DNA from: Alphaproteobacteria bacterium
GTDB lineage: Bacteria > Pseudomonadota > Alphaproteobacteria > CALKHQ01
Reading direction: 5' to 3'
Length of the DNA stretch: 64,000 bases
Assembly: GCA_041396705.1 (NCBI GenBank)
Contig: JAWKYB010000003.1
Coordinates: 62,001-126,000 of the forward strand
Shown here: piece after piece, positions 25,602 to 33,987 of the stretch
How positions within the stretch are numbered: the stretch's first letter is position 1
Layout: each line of letters opens with the position of its first letter
Made by a program: the position numbers and the translations under genes
The notes under the pieces: generated by a model
Seen by the model: the letters and a program-made list of their open reading frames with translations, nothing else
What the model was told of the DNA's origin: nothing
Databases searched by the model: none

Positions 25602-26020
25602 AGCACGCGCTTGCCGTTGCCGGCGTGCTGGTCCTGGCCGGCTGCACCGCCGGCGGTTCGCCGCCGACCGCGGCTCCGCCCGCCACCGTTACGATCGCGA
25701 TCGACAACCGCAGCGGCGCGACCCTGTTCTGCACCGCCGTGCTGGCGCACTTCATCACGCGCGATACCGGGCCGATCCCTTCCGGCGCGCGTGTCGCGCT
25801 CGAGTTCGACCGGCCCGACGACCGCGGCACGCTTGCCTACGGCACCCACAACGGCGCGCCGATGTACGTCGAGAACCTGCTGTGCGGCCGGGAAGGGGCG
25901 TGGGACGCGACCCGGGTCGACATCGACCTGCGCCCGGCGCGCAGCGGCACGGCGGAGCGCTATGCGTTGCGTTGTACGGACGGCGAACCGCTCGCCTGCG
26001 CGCTCGAACCGCAACCCTGA
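25598..26020 (+). CDS. Small lipoprotein of unknown function
   Basis: Product of 140 residues. It starts with GTG at 25598, whose last two bases are the TG of the GMC stop (GTGA overlap), so the two are probably coupled. The N-terminus K-H-A-L-A-V-A-G-V-L-V-L-A-G-C is a lipoprotein signal with lipobox L-A-G-C, placing the protein on a membrane in the periplasm. The mature part contains four further cysteines, which could form disulfides. I do not recognise the family; the pattern T-I-A-I-D-N-R-S-G suggests a beta-sandwich. Confidence 0.7.
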   Translation: MKHALAVAGVLVLAGCTAGGSPPTAAPPATVTIAIDNRSGATLFCTAVLAHFITRDTGPIPSGARVALEFDRPDDRGTLAYGTHNGAPMYVENLLCGREGAWDATRVDIDLRPARSGTAERYALRCTDGEPLACALEPQP

Positions 26021-26035
26021 GCGGCCCGCGCCGGC

Positions 26036-27103
26036 TCAGCCCGCCTTGCGTCCGTGCAGCACCATGTTGAAGGCGGAGGCGGTGGCCAGCGAGAGATCGT
26101 CGAACCCGGCCCGCTGTGCGACGACCCGCAGCCGCGCCGGCCCCGCCTGCGCGCCCAGCGCCGCGCCGACCTCCTGGCTCATCGACGCCGGGGTGCAGAC
26201 GCAGGTCGAGCCGGAATAGTAGAGCCGGCCGACCGGCGTCAGGTTGTCGGCCAACCGGTCGTTGGCGAAGGGCTCGACCAGCATGACGATGCCGCCGGGC
26301 TTCAGCGCGGCATGGGCGTGGGCCATGGCGCCGACCGGGTCGCCCATGTCGTGCAGGCAGTCGAAGAAGGCGATCACGTCGAAATCGCGCTCGGCATAGC
26401 CCTTTGCCGCGGCCACCTCGAAGCGTGTGTTGTGCAGACCCGCCTCCGCCGCTGTCTCGCGGGCGCGGTCGATCGAGGGGCCGTGGAAGTCGTAGCCGAC
26501 GAAGTTCGCATTCGGGAACGCCTCGGCCATCAGCGCGGTCGAGATGCCGTAGCCGCAGCCGACGTCCGCCACCTTGGCGCCGGCACGCAGCCGCTCGGCC
26601 AGCCCGACCACCGCCGGGATCCAGTGCTCGACCAGGTTGGCGATGTAGGCCGGGCGGAAGAACCGCTCGGTGCCGCAGAACAGGCAGCTGTGGCGGTCGC
26701 CCCAGGGCACGCCTCTGCCGGAATGGAAGGCCTCGGCGATGCGGTCGAGGTCGTGGATCATCGACGCGGTCGACAGGAAGAAGCCCTGCAGGTTGTCGGG
26801 GCTGTCGTCGTCGGCGAACACCAGCGCCTGCTCCGGCGTCAGCGTGAAGCTCGGGATCGCCGGGTCGCAGTCGATCCAACCGGCCGCGGCCAGCGCGTTC
26901 AGCCATTCGCGCACCATCCGCTCGGCACAGCCGGTGCGCGCGGCCAGCTCGGCGGAGGTCAGCGGCCCGGCGCCCGCCATCGCCTTGAACAGCCCGGTCT
27001 TGTCGCCGAGCATGGCGACCACCATCGACGCCGCCCCGCCCAGCTCGGGCATCAGCCGCGCCTTGAAGGCCTCGAGTTTCGCCGGATCCGCTGCGGTCGC
27101 CAT
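26036..27103 (-). CDS. SAM-dependent methyltransferase with N-terminal winged helix
   Basis: Product of 355 residues. Residues about 40-95 form a dimerising winged-helix module (L-T-S-A-E-L-A-A-R-T-G-C-A-E-R-M-V-R-E-W-L). Residues about 170-290 form a class I methyltransferase domain, with the SAM loop V-A-D-V-G-C-G-Y-G near 182 and F-F-D-C-L-H-D-M-G near 250. The architecture is that of small-molecule O- or C-methyltransferases and of a family often seen with UbiE-like domains. GGGGAGGAAGG precedes the ATG. It follows the sugar dehydrogenase gene by 50 bases on the same strand. The substrate is unknown. Confidence 0.82.
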   Translation of the reverse strand: MATAADPAKLEAFKARLMPELGGAASMVVAMLGDKTGLFKAMAGAGPLTSAELAARTGCAERMVREWLNALAAAGWIDCDPAIPSFTLTPEQALVFADDDSPDNLQGFFLSTASMIHDLDRIAEAFHSGRGVPWGDRHSCLFCGTERFFRPAYIANLVEHWIPAVVGLAERLRAGAKVADVGCGYGISTALMAEAFPNANFVGYDFHGPSIDRARETAAEAGLHNTRFEVAAAKGYAERDFDVIAFFDCLHDMGDPVGAMAHAHAALKPGGIVMLVEPFANDRLADNLTPVGRLYYSGSTCVCTPASMSQEVGAALGAQAGPARLRVVAQRAGFDDLSLATASAFNMVLHGRKAG

Positions 27104-27153
27104 CGCCTTCCTCCCCAGAAGCGCAGTGGCGGCAGCTTACGCCGGGACGGCCC

Positions 27154-27915
27154 TCAGATCGATCCCGCCTCGACCATGTAGTTGTTGGCGGTGCACATCG
27201 CGCCGTCGTCGGAGGCGAGGAACAGCACCATGCGTGCGAGATAGACCGGCTCGATCAGGTCGGGCAGGCACTGGTTCTGCCGATGGCGCTCCAGCGCCTC
27301 GGGCGTGGCCCACAGCGTCTTCTGCCGCTCGGTCATCACCCAGCCGGGCACCACGGTGTTCACCCGGATGCGATGCTTGCCGAGGTCGCGCGCCATGCCG
27401 CGGGTCAGGCCGTGCACGGCCGCCTTGGCTGTGGTGTAGACCGGCATGCCGCTGGCCTTCTCCCACCAGCTGTTCGAGCCGAAGTTGACGATCGCGCCCT
27501 TGCCGGCCCGGATCATCCCCGGCGCCACCGCCTGGATGGCGAAGAACATGTGGCGCAGATTTGTGGCGATCCGCTCGTCGTAATATTCGGGCGTCACGTC
27601 CTCCCAGCCGTGCCGGTCGTCGCGCGCCGCGTTGTTGACCAGCACGCCGGCCGGCCCGAGCGCCGCCTCCATGCCGGCAAAGGCGCGCTTCAGCGCCTCG
27701 ATGTCGCGCAGATCGGCCGCCTCGAAATGCACCTTGGTGCCCCCGGCCTTCAGATCGTCGGCCAGCGCGGTGCCGCGGGCCGCGTCCATGTCGACAAACC
27801 CGATGTGCGAGCCCTGGCCGGCGAATGCGCGAACGATCTCCTCACCGATGCCGGAAGCGCCGCCGGTGACGAAGACGACGACGTCCTTCAGGCTCGGATA
27901 GTTTGCGAAGCTCAT
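27154..27915 (-). CDS. SDR-family dehydrogenase, D-xylose 1-dehydrogenase-like
   Basis: Product of 253 residues. The cofactor loop T-G-G-A-S-G-I-G is near residues 17-24, N-N-A-A-R near 93, the catalytic Ser in G-S-N-S-W-W and Y-x-x-x-K in Y-T-T-A-K. N-D-D-R-H-like segment A-R-D-D-R-H, N-L-R-H-M-F-F, V-V-P-G-W-V-M-T-x-R-Q and the C-terminal Y-M-V-E-A-G resemble Caulobacter-type NAD D-xylose dehydrogenase and L-fucose dehydrogenase relatives. It probably oxidises an aldose or similar cyclic hemiacetal to the lactone. It is divergent from another SDR gene. Confidence 0.82.
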   Translation of the reverse strand: MSFANYPSLKDVVVFVTGGASGIGEEIVRAFAGQGSHIGFVDMDAARGTALADDLKAGGTKVHFEAADLRDIEALKRAFAGMEAALGPAGVLVNNAARDDRHGWEDVTPEYYDERIATNLRHMFFAIQAVAPGMIRAGKGAIVNFGSNSWWEKASGMPVYTTAKAAVHGLTRGMARDLGKHRIRVNTVVPGWVMTERQKTLWATPEALERHRQNQCLPDLIEPVYLARMVLFLASDDGAMCTANNYMVEAGSI

Positions 27916-28043
27916 CGCGCGTTCCCCTCGTTGCTGCCGGCGGTGGCATGGGTGTTGAGCATTCGCGGGCCGCCGTCAAGGCTTCACCGTCCGTCCCGCG
28001 ATGCTATGGTGCCGGCCGATTCGATGGAGCGAAGGGGGAAGCG

Positions 28044-28892
28044 GTGAGCGATCATCCGGCACTGGCGGCGGGCAACGTCGCGGTCATCACCGGGGCGGCA
28101 AGCGGCATCGGCCTGGCCGCCGCCGAGCGCTTCGCGTCACGCGGCATGCAGGTGTGCCTGGCCGACGTGACCGCCGACGCGCTGGCCGCCGCGTCGGCCA
28201 AGGTTGCCGGCTTGGCCCGCGATCCGGCGGACGTCATGCACATGGTCACCGACGTCGCCAACGAGACCGCCCTGCAGCGGCTTAAGGATGCGGCCTATGC
28301 CCGTTTCGGCGCCGTCCACGTGCTGATGGCCAATGCCGGTGTCGAGCCGGTCGGCCGTGCGCTGGAGGCCGGCGCGGCCTGGACCCGCATCATCGAGATC
28401 AACCTGTGGGGCGTGATCCGCACGGTCCAGACATTCGCCCCGGCGATGATCGGGCAGGGCAGCGCCGGCGCGATCGTCAGCACCGGCTCGAAGCAGGGCA
28501 TCACCACGCCGCCCGGCAACACCGCCTACAATGTCGCCAAGGCCGGGGTGAAGGTGTTCACCGAGGCGGTGGCGCACGAGCTGCGCGAGCAGCCGGGCTG
28601 CCGGATCACCGCGCACCTGTTGGTGCCGGGCTTCACCTTCACCGGCTTCACCCGCGCGCGCACCCAGACCAAGCCGGCCGGCGCCTGGATGCCGGAGCAG
28701 GTGATCGATTTCATGATGGCGCGGATGGCGGAAGGCGACTTCTACATCCTCTGCCCCGACAACGACGTCACGCGCGAGATGGACAACAAGCGGATGCTGT
28801 GGGCCGCCCAGGACCTGATCGAGAACCGGCCGGCGCTGTCGCGCTGGCATCCCGACTGGAAGGACGCCTTCGCCCGCTTCATGCAGTCATAG
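28044..28892 (+). CDS. SDR-family oxidoreductase
   Basis: Product of 282 residues. The GTG at 28044 is chosen because AGGGGGA lies just upstream and the SDR domain begins within 15 residues. Motifs are T-G-A-A-S-G-I-G near residue 18, N-A-G-V-E near 95, S-T-G-S-K-Q-G near 148 and Y-N-V-A-K. The C-terminal tail with W-H-P-D-W-K-D-A-F is longer than in typical SDRs and fits a group of uncharacterised alphaproteobacterial dehydrogenases. The substrate is unknown. It converges on the deacetylase-like gene with a nine-base gap. Confidence 0.8.
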   Translation: MSDHPALAAGNVAVITGAASGIGLAAAERFASRGMQVCLADVTADALAAASAKVAGLARDPADVMHMVTDVANETALQRLKDAAYARFGAVHVLMANAGVEPVGRALEAGAAWTRIIEINLWGVIRTVQTFAPAMIGQGSAGAIVSTGSKQGITTPPGNTAYNVAKAGVKVFTEAVAHELREQPGCRITAHLLVPGFTFTGFTRARTQTKPAGAWMPEQVIDFMMARMAEGDFYILCPDNDVTREMDNKRMLWAAQDLIENRPALSRWHPDWKDAFARFMQS

Positions 28893-28901
28893 GGTCGCCG
28901 G

Positions 28902-30014
28902 TCAGGCGGTGCCGAAGAAGGCCGCCATCTCGTCGATCAGCTGGCGGTGGAACTGCCGCACGCGCTCGCGCGGCTGCTGGTATGCCAGCCGCGGGCCGAG
29001 CGGATCCGGCGCCTCGATGGCGGAGCCGGCCATCGCCGCGATCACCGCATGGCCGCAGAACGGGACATGCACCTCGGCATAGCCGCCCTCGTGGGCCATC
29101 GCCAGCCGGCCGTCGCAGATCTCGTCGCAGAGCGCAAGCAGGCGCCGCGTCATCGCGCCGAACGTCTCCGCCGACGCCAGCGTGCGCGACAGCGGATCGA
29201 CGCCGGAGGCATCGAAGCCGCAGGCGACGACGACGCAGTCGGGCCGGAACCGACGCAAGGCGGGCTCGACGATCCGTTCGAAGGCGTGGAGATAGGCATC
29301 GTGGCCAGCGCCAGGCGGCAGCGGCACATTGATGTTGCAGCCTGCGCCGGCGCCGCTGCCGCGCACCTCCGCCCCGCCGCTGTCTGGCGGATAGTTGTTG
29401 TCCTGGTGCAGCGAGACGGTCAGCACGTCGCCGCGCTCCAGGAAGATCGCCTCGGTGCCGTTGCCGTGATGCACGTCCCAATCGACCACCGCCACGCGCT
29501 CGGCCTTGCCGGCGGCGCGCGCCGCCTCGACCGCGATGGCGATGTTCGCCAGCAGGCAGAAGCCCATCGGCGTCGCCGGCAGGCAGTGGTGGCCCGGCGG
29601 GCGGCTGAGGGCATAGGCGTTGCGGACCCGGCCATCCAGCACGTCGAACAGGGCGGCCTTGACCAGGCCTGCAGACAGCGCGGCGATCTCGAAGCCGCCG
29701 GGCCCGAAGGGCGTGCGCTGGCCCAACTCGCCGCCCTGCGCGTCACTGAGCGCCTTGAAGCGTGCGATGTAGTCGCGGTCGTGGACGCGCAGCAGGTCCT
29801 CGTCGGTGGCCGGCTCGGCCGAGCGCATGTCGAGCGCTGCGGCCAGGCCGGTCACCTCGATCAGATTCTTCAGCCGGCGCTTTCCCTCCGGGTGCTCGGG
29901 CAGGCCCGGGCCGGCCAGCGGCTGCACCAGTCCGCCGACCGGGGCGAGGAACGCATAGCGGTCGGCCGAGTGCCAGAAGCAGCGTTCGTCAGAGAAAAAA
30001 GCCGTTCGTGCCAT
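28902..30014 (-). CDS. Histone-deacetylase-family amidohydrolase
   Basis: Product of 370 residues. The arginase-deacetylase fold is shown by S-R-P-P-G-H-H near residue 142 (catalytic His pair), V-D-W-D-V-H-H-G-N-G-T near 181 (zinc Asp and His), C-G-F-D-A-S near 268 (third zinc ligand) and H-E-G-G-Y near 312. These match class II HDAC-like bacterial enzymes and acetylpolyamine amidohydrolases. It would remove an acyl group from an amine or amide in the cytoplasm. It lies alone, convergent with one SDR gene and divergent from the MetE-like gene. The substrate is unknown; an acetamido intermediate is one speculative option. Confidence 0.87.
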   Translation of the reverse strand: MARTAFFSDERCFWHSADRYAFLAPVGGLVQPLAGPGLPEHPEGKRRLKNLIEVTGLAAALDMRSAEPATDEDLLRVHDRDYIARFKALSDAQGGELGQRTPFGPGGFEIAALSAGLVKAALFDVLDGRVRNAYALSRPPGHHCLPATPMGFCLLANIAIAVEAARAAGKAERVAVVDWDVHHGNGTEAIFLERGDVLTVSLHQDNNYPPDSGGAEVRGSGAGAGCNINVPLPPGAGHDAYLHAFERIVEPALRRFRPDCVVVACGFDASGVDPLSRTLASAETFGAMTRRLLALCDEICDGRLAMAHEGGYAEVHVPFCGHAVIAAMAGSAIEAPDPLGPRLAYQQPRERVRQFHRQLIDEMAAFFGTA

Positions 30015-30129
30015 GAATTACCGAGGCCTCGCAAAGGGGACAACAGGCTGGCCATAGACCACCCCTTGACGTAACATTGCAACCGCAAAGCGGTCGCAGG
30101 CCGCCGCGCCAAGTGGGGAAAGAAAAACT

Positions 30130-31224
30130 GTGGCAGGTATGGTGTTCCGGGCTGACCATGTTGGCAGCCTGTTGCGTCCCACGCAACTAGTGGCGGCGCG
30201 CCGGGATCATCGCGCGGGCCGTGTCGACCGCGACGACCTCAGACGCATCGAGAATGACTGCATCGCGCAGGCAGTACGCCGGCAGGAGCAGGTCGGCCTG
30301 GCCGTGGTGACCGACGGCGACTTCCGGCGCGAGAACTGGTGGATCGATTTCGTCCGCAAGATTCCCGGCGTCGCGATCGGGCGGTCCGACGGAAACGCCG
30401 CATTCGCCGGCCATTCCCACGTCCCGCTGCACGTTGCGGTCAACGGTCGCATCGGCTGGGACGGGTCGATCCTGGCCGACGATGCGGCGCGTCTGCTGGC
30501 GATGACGGCCGCGACCGCCAAGGTGACGCTGCCGTCGCCGACGCGGATCCACTTCCACGGCGGCGACGCCGCGGTCGCGCAGGAGGCCTATGCCGACATC
30601 GCCGCCTTCTGGGACGATGTCGCCGCCTTCTATCGCCGGGAGATCGCGGCGCTTGAGACGGTCGGCTGCCGCTACATCCAGATCGACGACCCGATGATGA
30701 GCTATTTCGTCGACGACTTTCATCGGGCCAACATGCTGGCGCGCGGCCTGGATCCTGATAGCACGCTGGCGCGTTATGTCAGTGTGATCAACGCGTGCGT
30801 CGCGGCACGCGGGCCCGACACCAGGCTGGCACTGCACATCTGCCGCGGCAACGCCCGCAGTTCGTGGGTGGCGACCGGCGTCTACGCCCGCATCGCCGAC
30901 ATCGTCTTTCCGGAGCTCGACGTCGACGCGCTGCTGCTGGAATACGACGACGACCGGTCGGGAGACTTCGCGCCGCTCAAGCTGGTTCCGGACCGGGTCT
31001 CGGTCGTGCTCGGCCTGCTGTCCAGCAAGCACCCCACGCTCGAGCACGTCGACACCATACTGCACCGGATCGACCAGGCGACCCGCTTCGTCCCGCTCGA
31101 CCGCCTGGCGCTCAGCCCGCAATGCGGCTTTGCCAGCACGGAGGAGGGCAACCTGCTGAACGAGGACGACCAGTGGCGCAAGCTCGCCCTGGTCGTCGAG
31201 ATCGCGTCGCGGGTCTGGGGATAG
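30130..31224 (+). CDS. MetE-like (cobalamin-independent methionine synthase fold) protein
   Basis: Product of 364 residues from a GTG at 30130, preceded by GGGGAAA; ATG 30139 is the alternative. It has only the catalytic barrel of MetE, less than half the normal enzyme. Likely zinc ligands are H-I-C near residue 239, Glu in L-L-L-E-Y-D and Cys in S-P-Q-C-G-F-A-S. D-H-V-G-S-L-L-R-P at the start is typical of the short form. Such short proteins are often encoded in catabolic clusters and may transfer methyl or other groups or act as lyases rather than make methionine. It converges on the pyridoxal dehydrogenase gene. Confidence 0.8.
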   Translation: MAGMVFRADHVGSLLRPTQLVAARRDHRAGRVDRDDLRRIENDCIAQAVRRQEQVGLAVVTDGDFRRENWWIDFVRKIPGVAIGRSDGNAAFAGHSHVPLHVAVNGRIGWDGSILADDAARLLAMTAATAKVTLPSPTRIHFHGGDAAVAQEAYADIAAFWDDVAAFYRREIAALETVGCRYIQIDDPMMSYFVDDFHRANMLARGLDPDSTLARYVSVINACVAARGPDTRLALHICRGNARSSWVATGVYARIADIVFPELDVDALLLEYDDDRSGDFAPLKLVPDRVSVVLGLLSSKHPTLEHVDTILHRIDQATRFVPLDRLALSPQCGFASTEEGNLLNEDDQWRKLALVVEIASRVWG

Positions 31225-31233
31225 CGACCGGCG

Positions 31234-31974
31234 CTACCAGCGGACCATGCCGGCGTCGACATTCAGCGTCTGGCCGGTGATCCAGTGCGCCTCCTCGGAG
31301 GCCAGGAAGGCGATGGCGGGCACGATGTCGGGCGGTGTGCCGCGACCCTTGATCGCCTGCAGCATCTCGACGAACTCGAAGGCGTTGCGGTGCTCGGTCT
31401 GCTGCACGCCCTCGGTGTCGGTCAGGCCGGGGCAGACGCAGTTGACCGTGATCCTGTCGCCGCCCAGCTCGGTCGCCAGCGCGCGGCTGAAGGTCAGCAC
31501 GCCGCCCTTCGATGCCACATAGTGCGCCATGTTCGGGGTGCCGGCGAACACGGTGTTGGAGCAGACCGAGACGATCCGGCCGTAGCCGCCCTTGCGCATC
31601 GCCTCCGAGGAGGCGCGGCACATCAGGTAGAGGCCGTCCAGATTGACGCGCATGACCCGGCGCCATTCCTCGAAGGTGAGGTCGTTCCACGGCACGAACG
31701 GCACGATCGCCGCGGCATTGACCAGCACATCGATGCGCCCGCAGCGATCCAGCACGGTCTTGTGCAGCGCGGCCACCGAATCCGGGTCGCCGATGTCGCA
31801 GCCGACCGCGAATGCCGTGCCGCCGGCCGCGGCGGCCTTGGCCTCGGCACCGGCCTGGTTGATGTCGACGAAGGCCACCGTGGCCCCTTCGTCGGCCAGG
31901 CGCCTGGCGGTTTCAGCGCCGATGCCCTGGGCGGCACCGGTGACGATCGCGACACGGCCCTCGAACCGGTTCAT
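31234..31974 (-). CDS. Pyridoxal 4-dehydrogenase homologue (SDR family)
   Basis: Product of 246 residues. T-G-A-A-Q-G-I-G at 12-19, catalytic S139, Y152 and K156. The stretches I-V-P-F-V-P-W-N-D, S-N-T-V-F-A-G-T-P-N-M-A, F-E-F-V-E-M-L-Q-A-I-K-G-R-G and W-I-T-G-Q-T-L-N-V-D-A-G-M-V-R agree with the M. loti pyridoxal 4-dehydrogenase as I recall it, well beyond general SDR similarity. That enzyme oxidises pyridoxal hemiacetal to 4-pyridoxolactone with NAD. The gene overlaps the upstream dehydrogenase gene by four bases and is the last of a six-gene operon. Its product would be the substrate of the lactonase at 21731. Confidence 0.82.
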   Translation of the reverse strand: MNRFEGRVAIVTGAAQGIGAETARRLADEGATVAFVDINQAGAEAKAAAAGGTAFAVGCDIGDPDSVAALHKTVLDRCGRIDVLVNAAAIVPFVPWNDLTFEEWRRVMRVNLDGLYLMCRASSEAMRKGGYGRIVSVCSNTVFAGTPNMAHYVASKGGVLTFSRALATELGGDRITVNCVCPGLTDTEGVQQTEHRNAFEFVEMLQAIKGRGTPPDIVPAIAFLASEEAHWITGQTLNVDAGMVRW

Positions 31975-32912
31975 TGCGGCATCTCCTTGATCGCATTGGA
32001 TTCCAGCGCGCGGCGCACCGCCACGAAGGCACGCGCCCGCGCGGCACGCAGGGCGGCCACATCGGTCGCGCCATAGTCGAACATGCCGGCCCCGGACTTG
32101 ATGCCGAGCTTGCCGTCGGCGGTGCGGTCGGTGATGGCGGGGCTGACGTCGCTGCGGGTCGAAAGCGTTTCGTTCAGGTAGGAGGCCACCGACTGGTAGA
32201 TGTCGAGGCCGGCCATGTCGAGCAGGGCCATCGGGCCGATCACCGCCAGCTTGTAGCCGATGCCCCACGACACGCAGGTGTCCAGGTCCTCCGCCCCGAT
32301 CACGCCGCTGTCGACCAGGTCCAGCGCCTCGCGCATGATCGCATAGAGGATGCGGTTCTCCACGAAGCCCGGCACGTCGCGCGCCACCCGCACCGGCAGC
32401 AGGCCGAGGCCGCGGATGAAGGCCATCATCCATTCCGCCGTCTCGGGCGCGGTCCGCGCGCCGGCGATCACCTCGATCATCGGAATGATGTGCGGCGGGT
32501 TCGACCAGTGCATGCCGACCATGCGCCGCGGATGGCGAACCGCGGACTGGAGCTTGGTGATCGGGATGCCCGAGGTGTCGGAGGCGAGGATGCAGTCGGC
32601 GCCGACCAGCGCGTCGATCTGCTTGAAGACTTCCAGCTTGAGCTCCAGCTTCTCCGGCACGTTCTCCAGCACCATGTCGGCGCCGGCCACCGTCTCCGCC
32701 AGGGTACGGCAGAGGGTGACGGACGTGGCGTCGCCCTTGACCGGCATGCCGAGGGCGTCGAGCACGCCGGCGATCGCCGGCAGGTCGCTGCGGGCCTTGT
32801 CGCAGGCCTCGGGCCGGACATCGGTCGCGCGCACGGTCACGCCGGCGCGCGCCATCGTCGCCGCGATCCCGGCGCCCATGGTGCCGAGCCCGATGACCGC
32901 GACCGTGGTCAC
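31971..32912 (-). CDS. FHMPC dehydrogenase homologue (3-hydroxyacyl-CoA dehydrogenase family)
   Basis: Product of 313 residues. Rossmann motif I-G-L-G-T-M-G near residue 7; V-L-E-N-V-P-E at 81-87; S-D-T-S-G-I-P-I-T-K-L-Q at 111-122; catalytic His135 in M-H-W-S-N-P-P-H-I-I-P-M-I-E-V; then D-V-P-G-F-V-E-N-R and D-T-C-V-S-W-G-I-G-Y-K. These match, from memory, the M. loti 5-formyl-3-hydroxy-2-methylpyridine-4-carboxylate 5-dehydrogenase, which makes 3-hydroxy-2-methylpyridine-4,5-dicarboxylate in B6 degradation. It is translationally coupled to the pyridoxal dehydrogenase gene. A related ring aldehyde is the main alternative substrate. Confidence 0.8.
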   Translation of the reverse strand: MTTVAVIGLGTMGAGIAATMARAGVTVRATDVRPEACDKARSDLPAIAGVLDALGMPVKGDATSVTLCRTLAETVAGADMVLENVPEKLELKLEVFKQIDALVGADCILASDTSGIPITKLQSAVRHPRRMVGMHWSNPPHIIPMIEVIAGARTAPETAEWMMAFIRGLGLLPVRVARDVPGFVENRILYAIMREALDLVDSGVIGAEDLDTCVSWGIGYKLAVIGPMALLDMAGLDIYQSVASYLNETLSTRSDVSPAITDRTADGKLGIKSGAGMFDYGATDVAALRAARARAFVAVRRALESNAIKEMPQ

Positions 32913-32952
32913 GCGGTTCTCCGGTCTGCCGGGGCGCCCGCTGCCGCCACGG

Positions 32953-33537
32953 TCAGCCGACCACCTTCTGGAACGCGGGCCGCGCCGCCAGCCGGGCGTG
33001 CCAGGCGCGCACGTTCGCCAGCTCGGGCAGGGCGATCGGGAAGCCCAGGCAGCGATGCACGATCGGCGCCAGGCAGATGTCGGCGATCGTCATGGCGTCG
33101 CCGGCCAGCCACTGCTTGCCGGCAAGCTCGCGGTCCATCATCGAGAGCGCATCGGCAAGCGTCGCCGCGACCGCGTCGGGCACGGTCTCGCCCGCTTTCG
33201 AAGCCTTGAAGCCGGCGACGTAGGCGTCGTTCACGCTGGCCAGCAGCCAGTCCATCCAGCGCTCGACCCGGGTGCGGGCGGCCGGGTCGGTCGGGTACAG
33301 CGCCGATCCGGCCTTGGCTGCGATGTAGCGCAGGATCGTGTTCGATTCCCAGATGGTCAGGTCGCCGTCGACCAGGGTCGGCACCTTGCCGGTCGGGTTC
33401 ATCGCCAGATAGGCGGCGTCGCCGGTGTTGCCGAACTGGCGGCCATAGTCCTCGCGGGTATAGGCGGCGCCGAGTTCCTCCAGCAGGAACAGGACCTTCT
33501 GGACGTTGCCGGATGTACTGCGGCCCAGGACTTTCAT
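32953..33537 (-). CDS. Glutathione S-transferase-family protein
   Basis: Product of 194 residues. The N-terminal thioredoxin-like half has R-S-T-S-G-N-V-Q-K-V near residues 6-15, N-P-T-G-K-V-P-T-L near 47 and the glutathione-binding W-E-S-N-T-I-L-R-Y near 63. The helical C-terminal half has M-T-I-A-D-I-C. It lies in the operon of a gentisate-dioxygenase-like cupin, 40 bases upstream of the FHMPC dehydrogenase gene. In gentisate pathways a GST-fold isomerase acts on the ring-opened product, so an isomerase role is possible here. Confidence 0.82.
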   Translation of the reverse strand: MKVLGRSTSGNVQKVLFLLEELGAAYTREDYGRQFGNTGDAAYLAMNPTGKVPTLVDGDLTIWESNTILRYIAAKAGSALYPTDPAARTRVERWMDWLLASVNDAYVAGFKASKAGETVPDAVAATLADALSMMDRELAGKQWLAGDAMTIADICLAPIVHRCLGFPIALPELANVRAWHARLAARPAFQKVVG

Positions 33538-33577
33538 GCGGATGCTCCTCCGATCGTCGGTTTGCGCGGCGCCAGGC

Positions 33578-33970
33578 TCAGCCCTGTAGCGGCTTGTAGG
33601 CGACCGCGTCCATCTCGATTTTCGTGTCGATCACGGCGCGGGCCTCGACCGTTGTGCGCGACACGTTCCCTTCCGGGAAAAATTCAGCGAACACGCGGTT
33701 ATAGCGGCCGAAGTTGCGGGCATCCTCAAGGTAGGTCGTCACCTTGACCACGTCGCACAGGTCGGCGCCGGCCGTCTGCAGCACGCGGCGGATCGCCTCC
33801 AGCGTCTGCCGGGTCTGCTCCTCGATCGGCCCGTTACCCATGTTGCCGGCCTCGTCCTTGGCAACCTGGCCGGAGACGAAGATGAAGTCGCCGGCGCGCA
33901 CCGCGGGGTGGAACGGCAGGTTCGGGTTCTTCTTGCCGATCGGGACGATGGCGGGGTTGGACTGGCTCAT
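33578..33970 (-). CDS. RidA-family enamine/imine deaminase
   Basis: Product of 130 residues. Conserved points are F-H-P-A-V-R-A-G-D-F-I-F-V-S-G-Q near residues 20-35, Q-T-L-E-A-I-R-R-V-L near 55, V-V-K-V-T-T-Y-L near 74 and R-T-T-V-E-A-R near 105 (the Arg that holds the substrate carboxylate). RidA proteins hydrolyse enamine or imine intermediates to ketones and ammonia. In an operon for opening a pyridine ring, an enamine-bearing acid is a sensible substrate, though this is inference. It sits 17 bases after the LVIVD gene and 40 before the GST gene. Confidence 0.87.
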   Translation of the reverse strand: MSQSNPAIVPIGKKNPNLPFHPAVRAGDFIFVSGQVAKDEAGNMGNGPIEEQTRQTLEAIRRVLQTAGADLCDVVKVTTYLEDARNFGRYNRVFAEFFPEGNVSRTTVEARAVIDTKIEMDAVAYKPLQG

Positions 33971-33987
33971 CCTGCGGGCTCCGCTGT

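Noticed and set aside
30060..30100. TTGACG as -35 of a promoter for the MetE-like gene
   Set aside because: No acceptable -10 element at 15-19 bases; only one hexamer matches.
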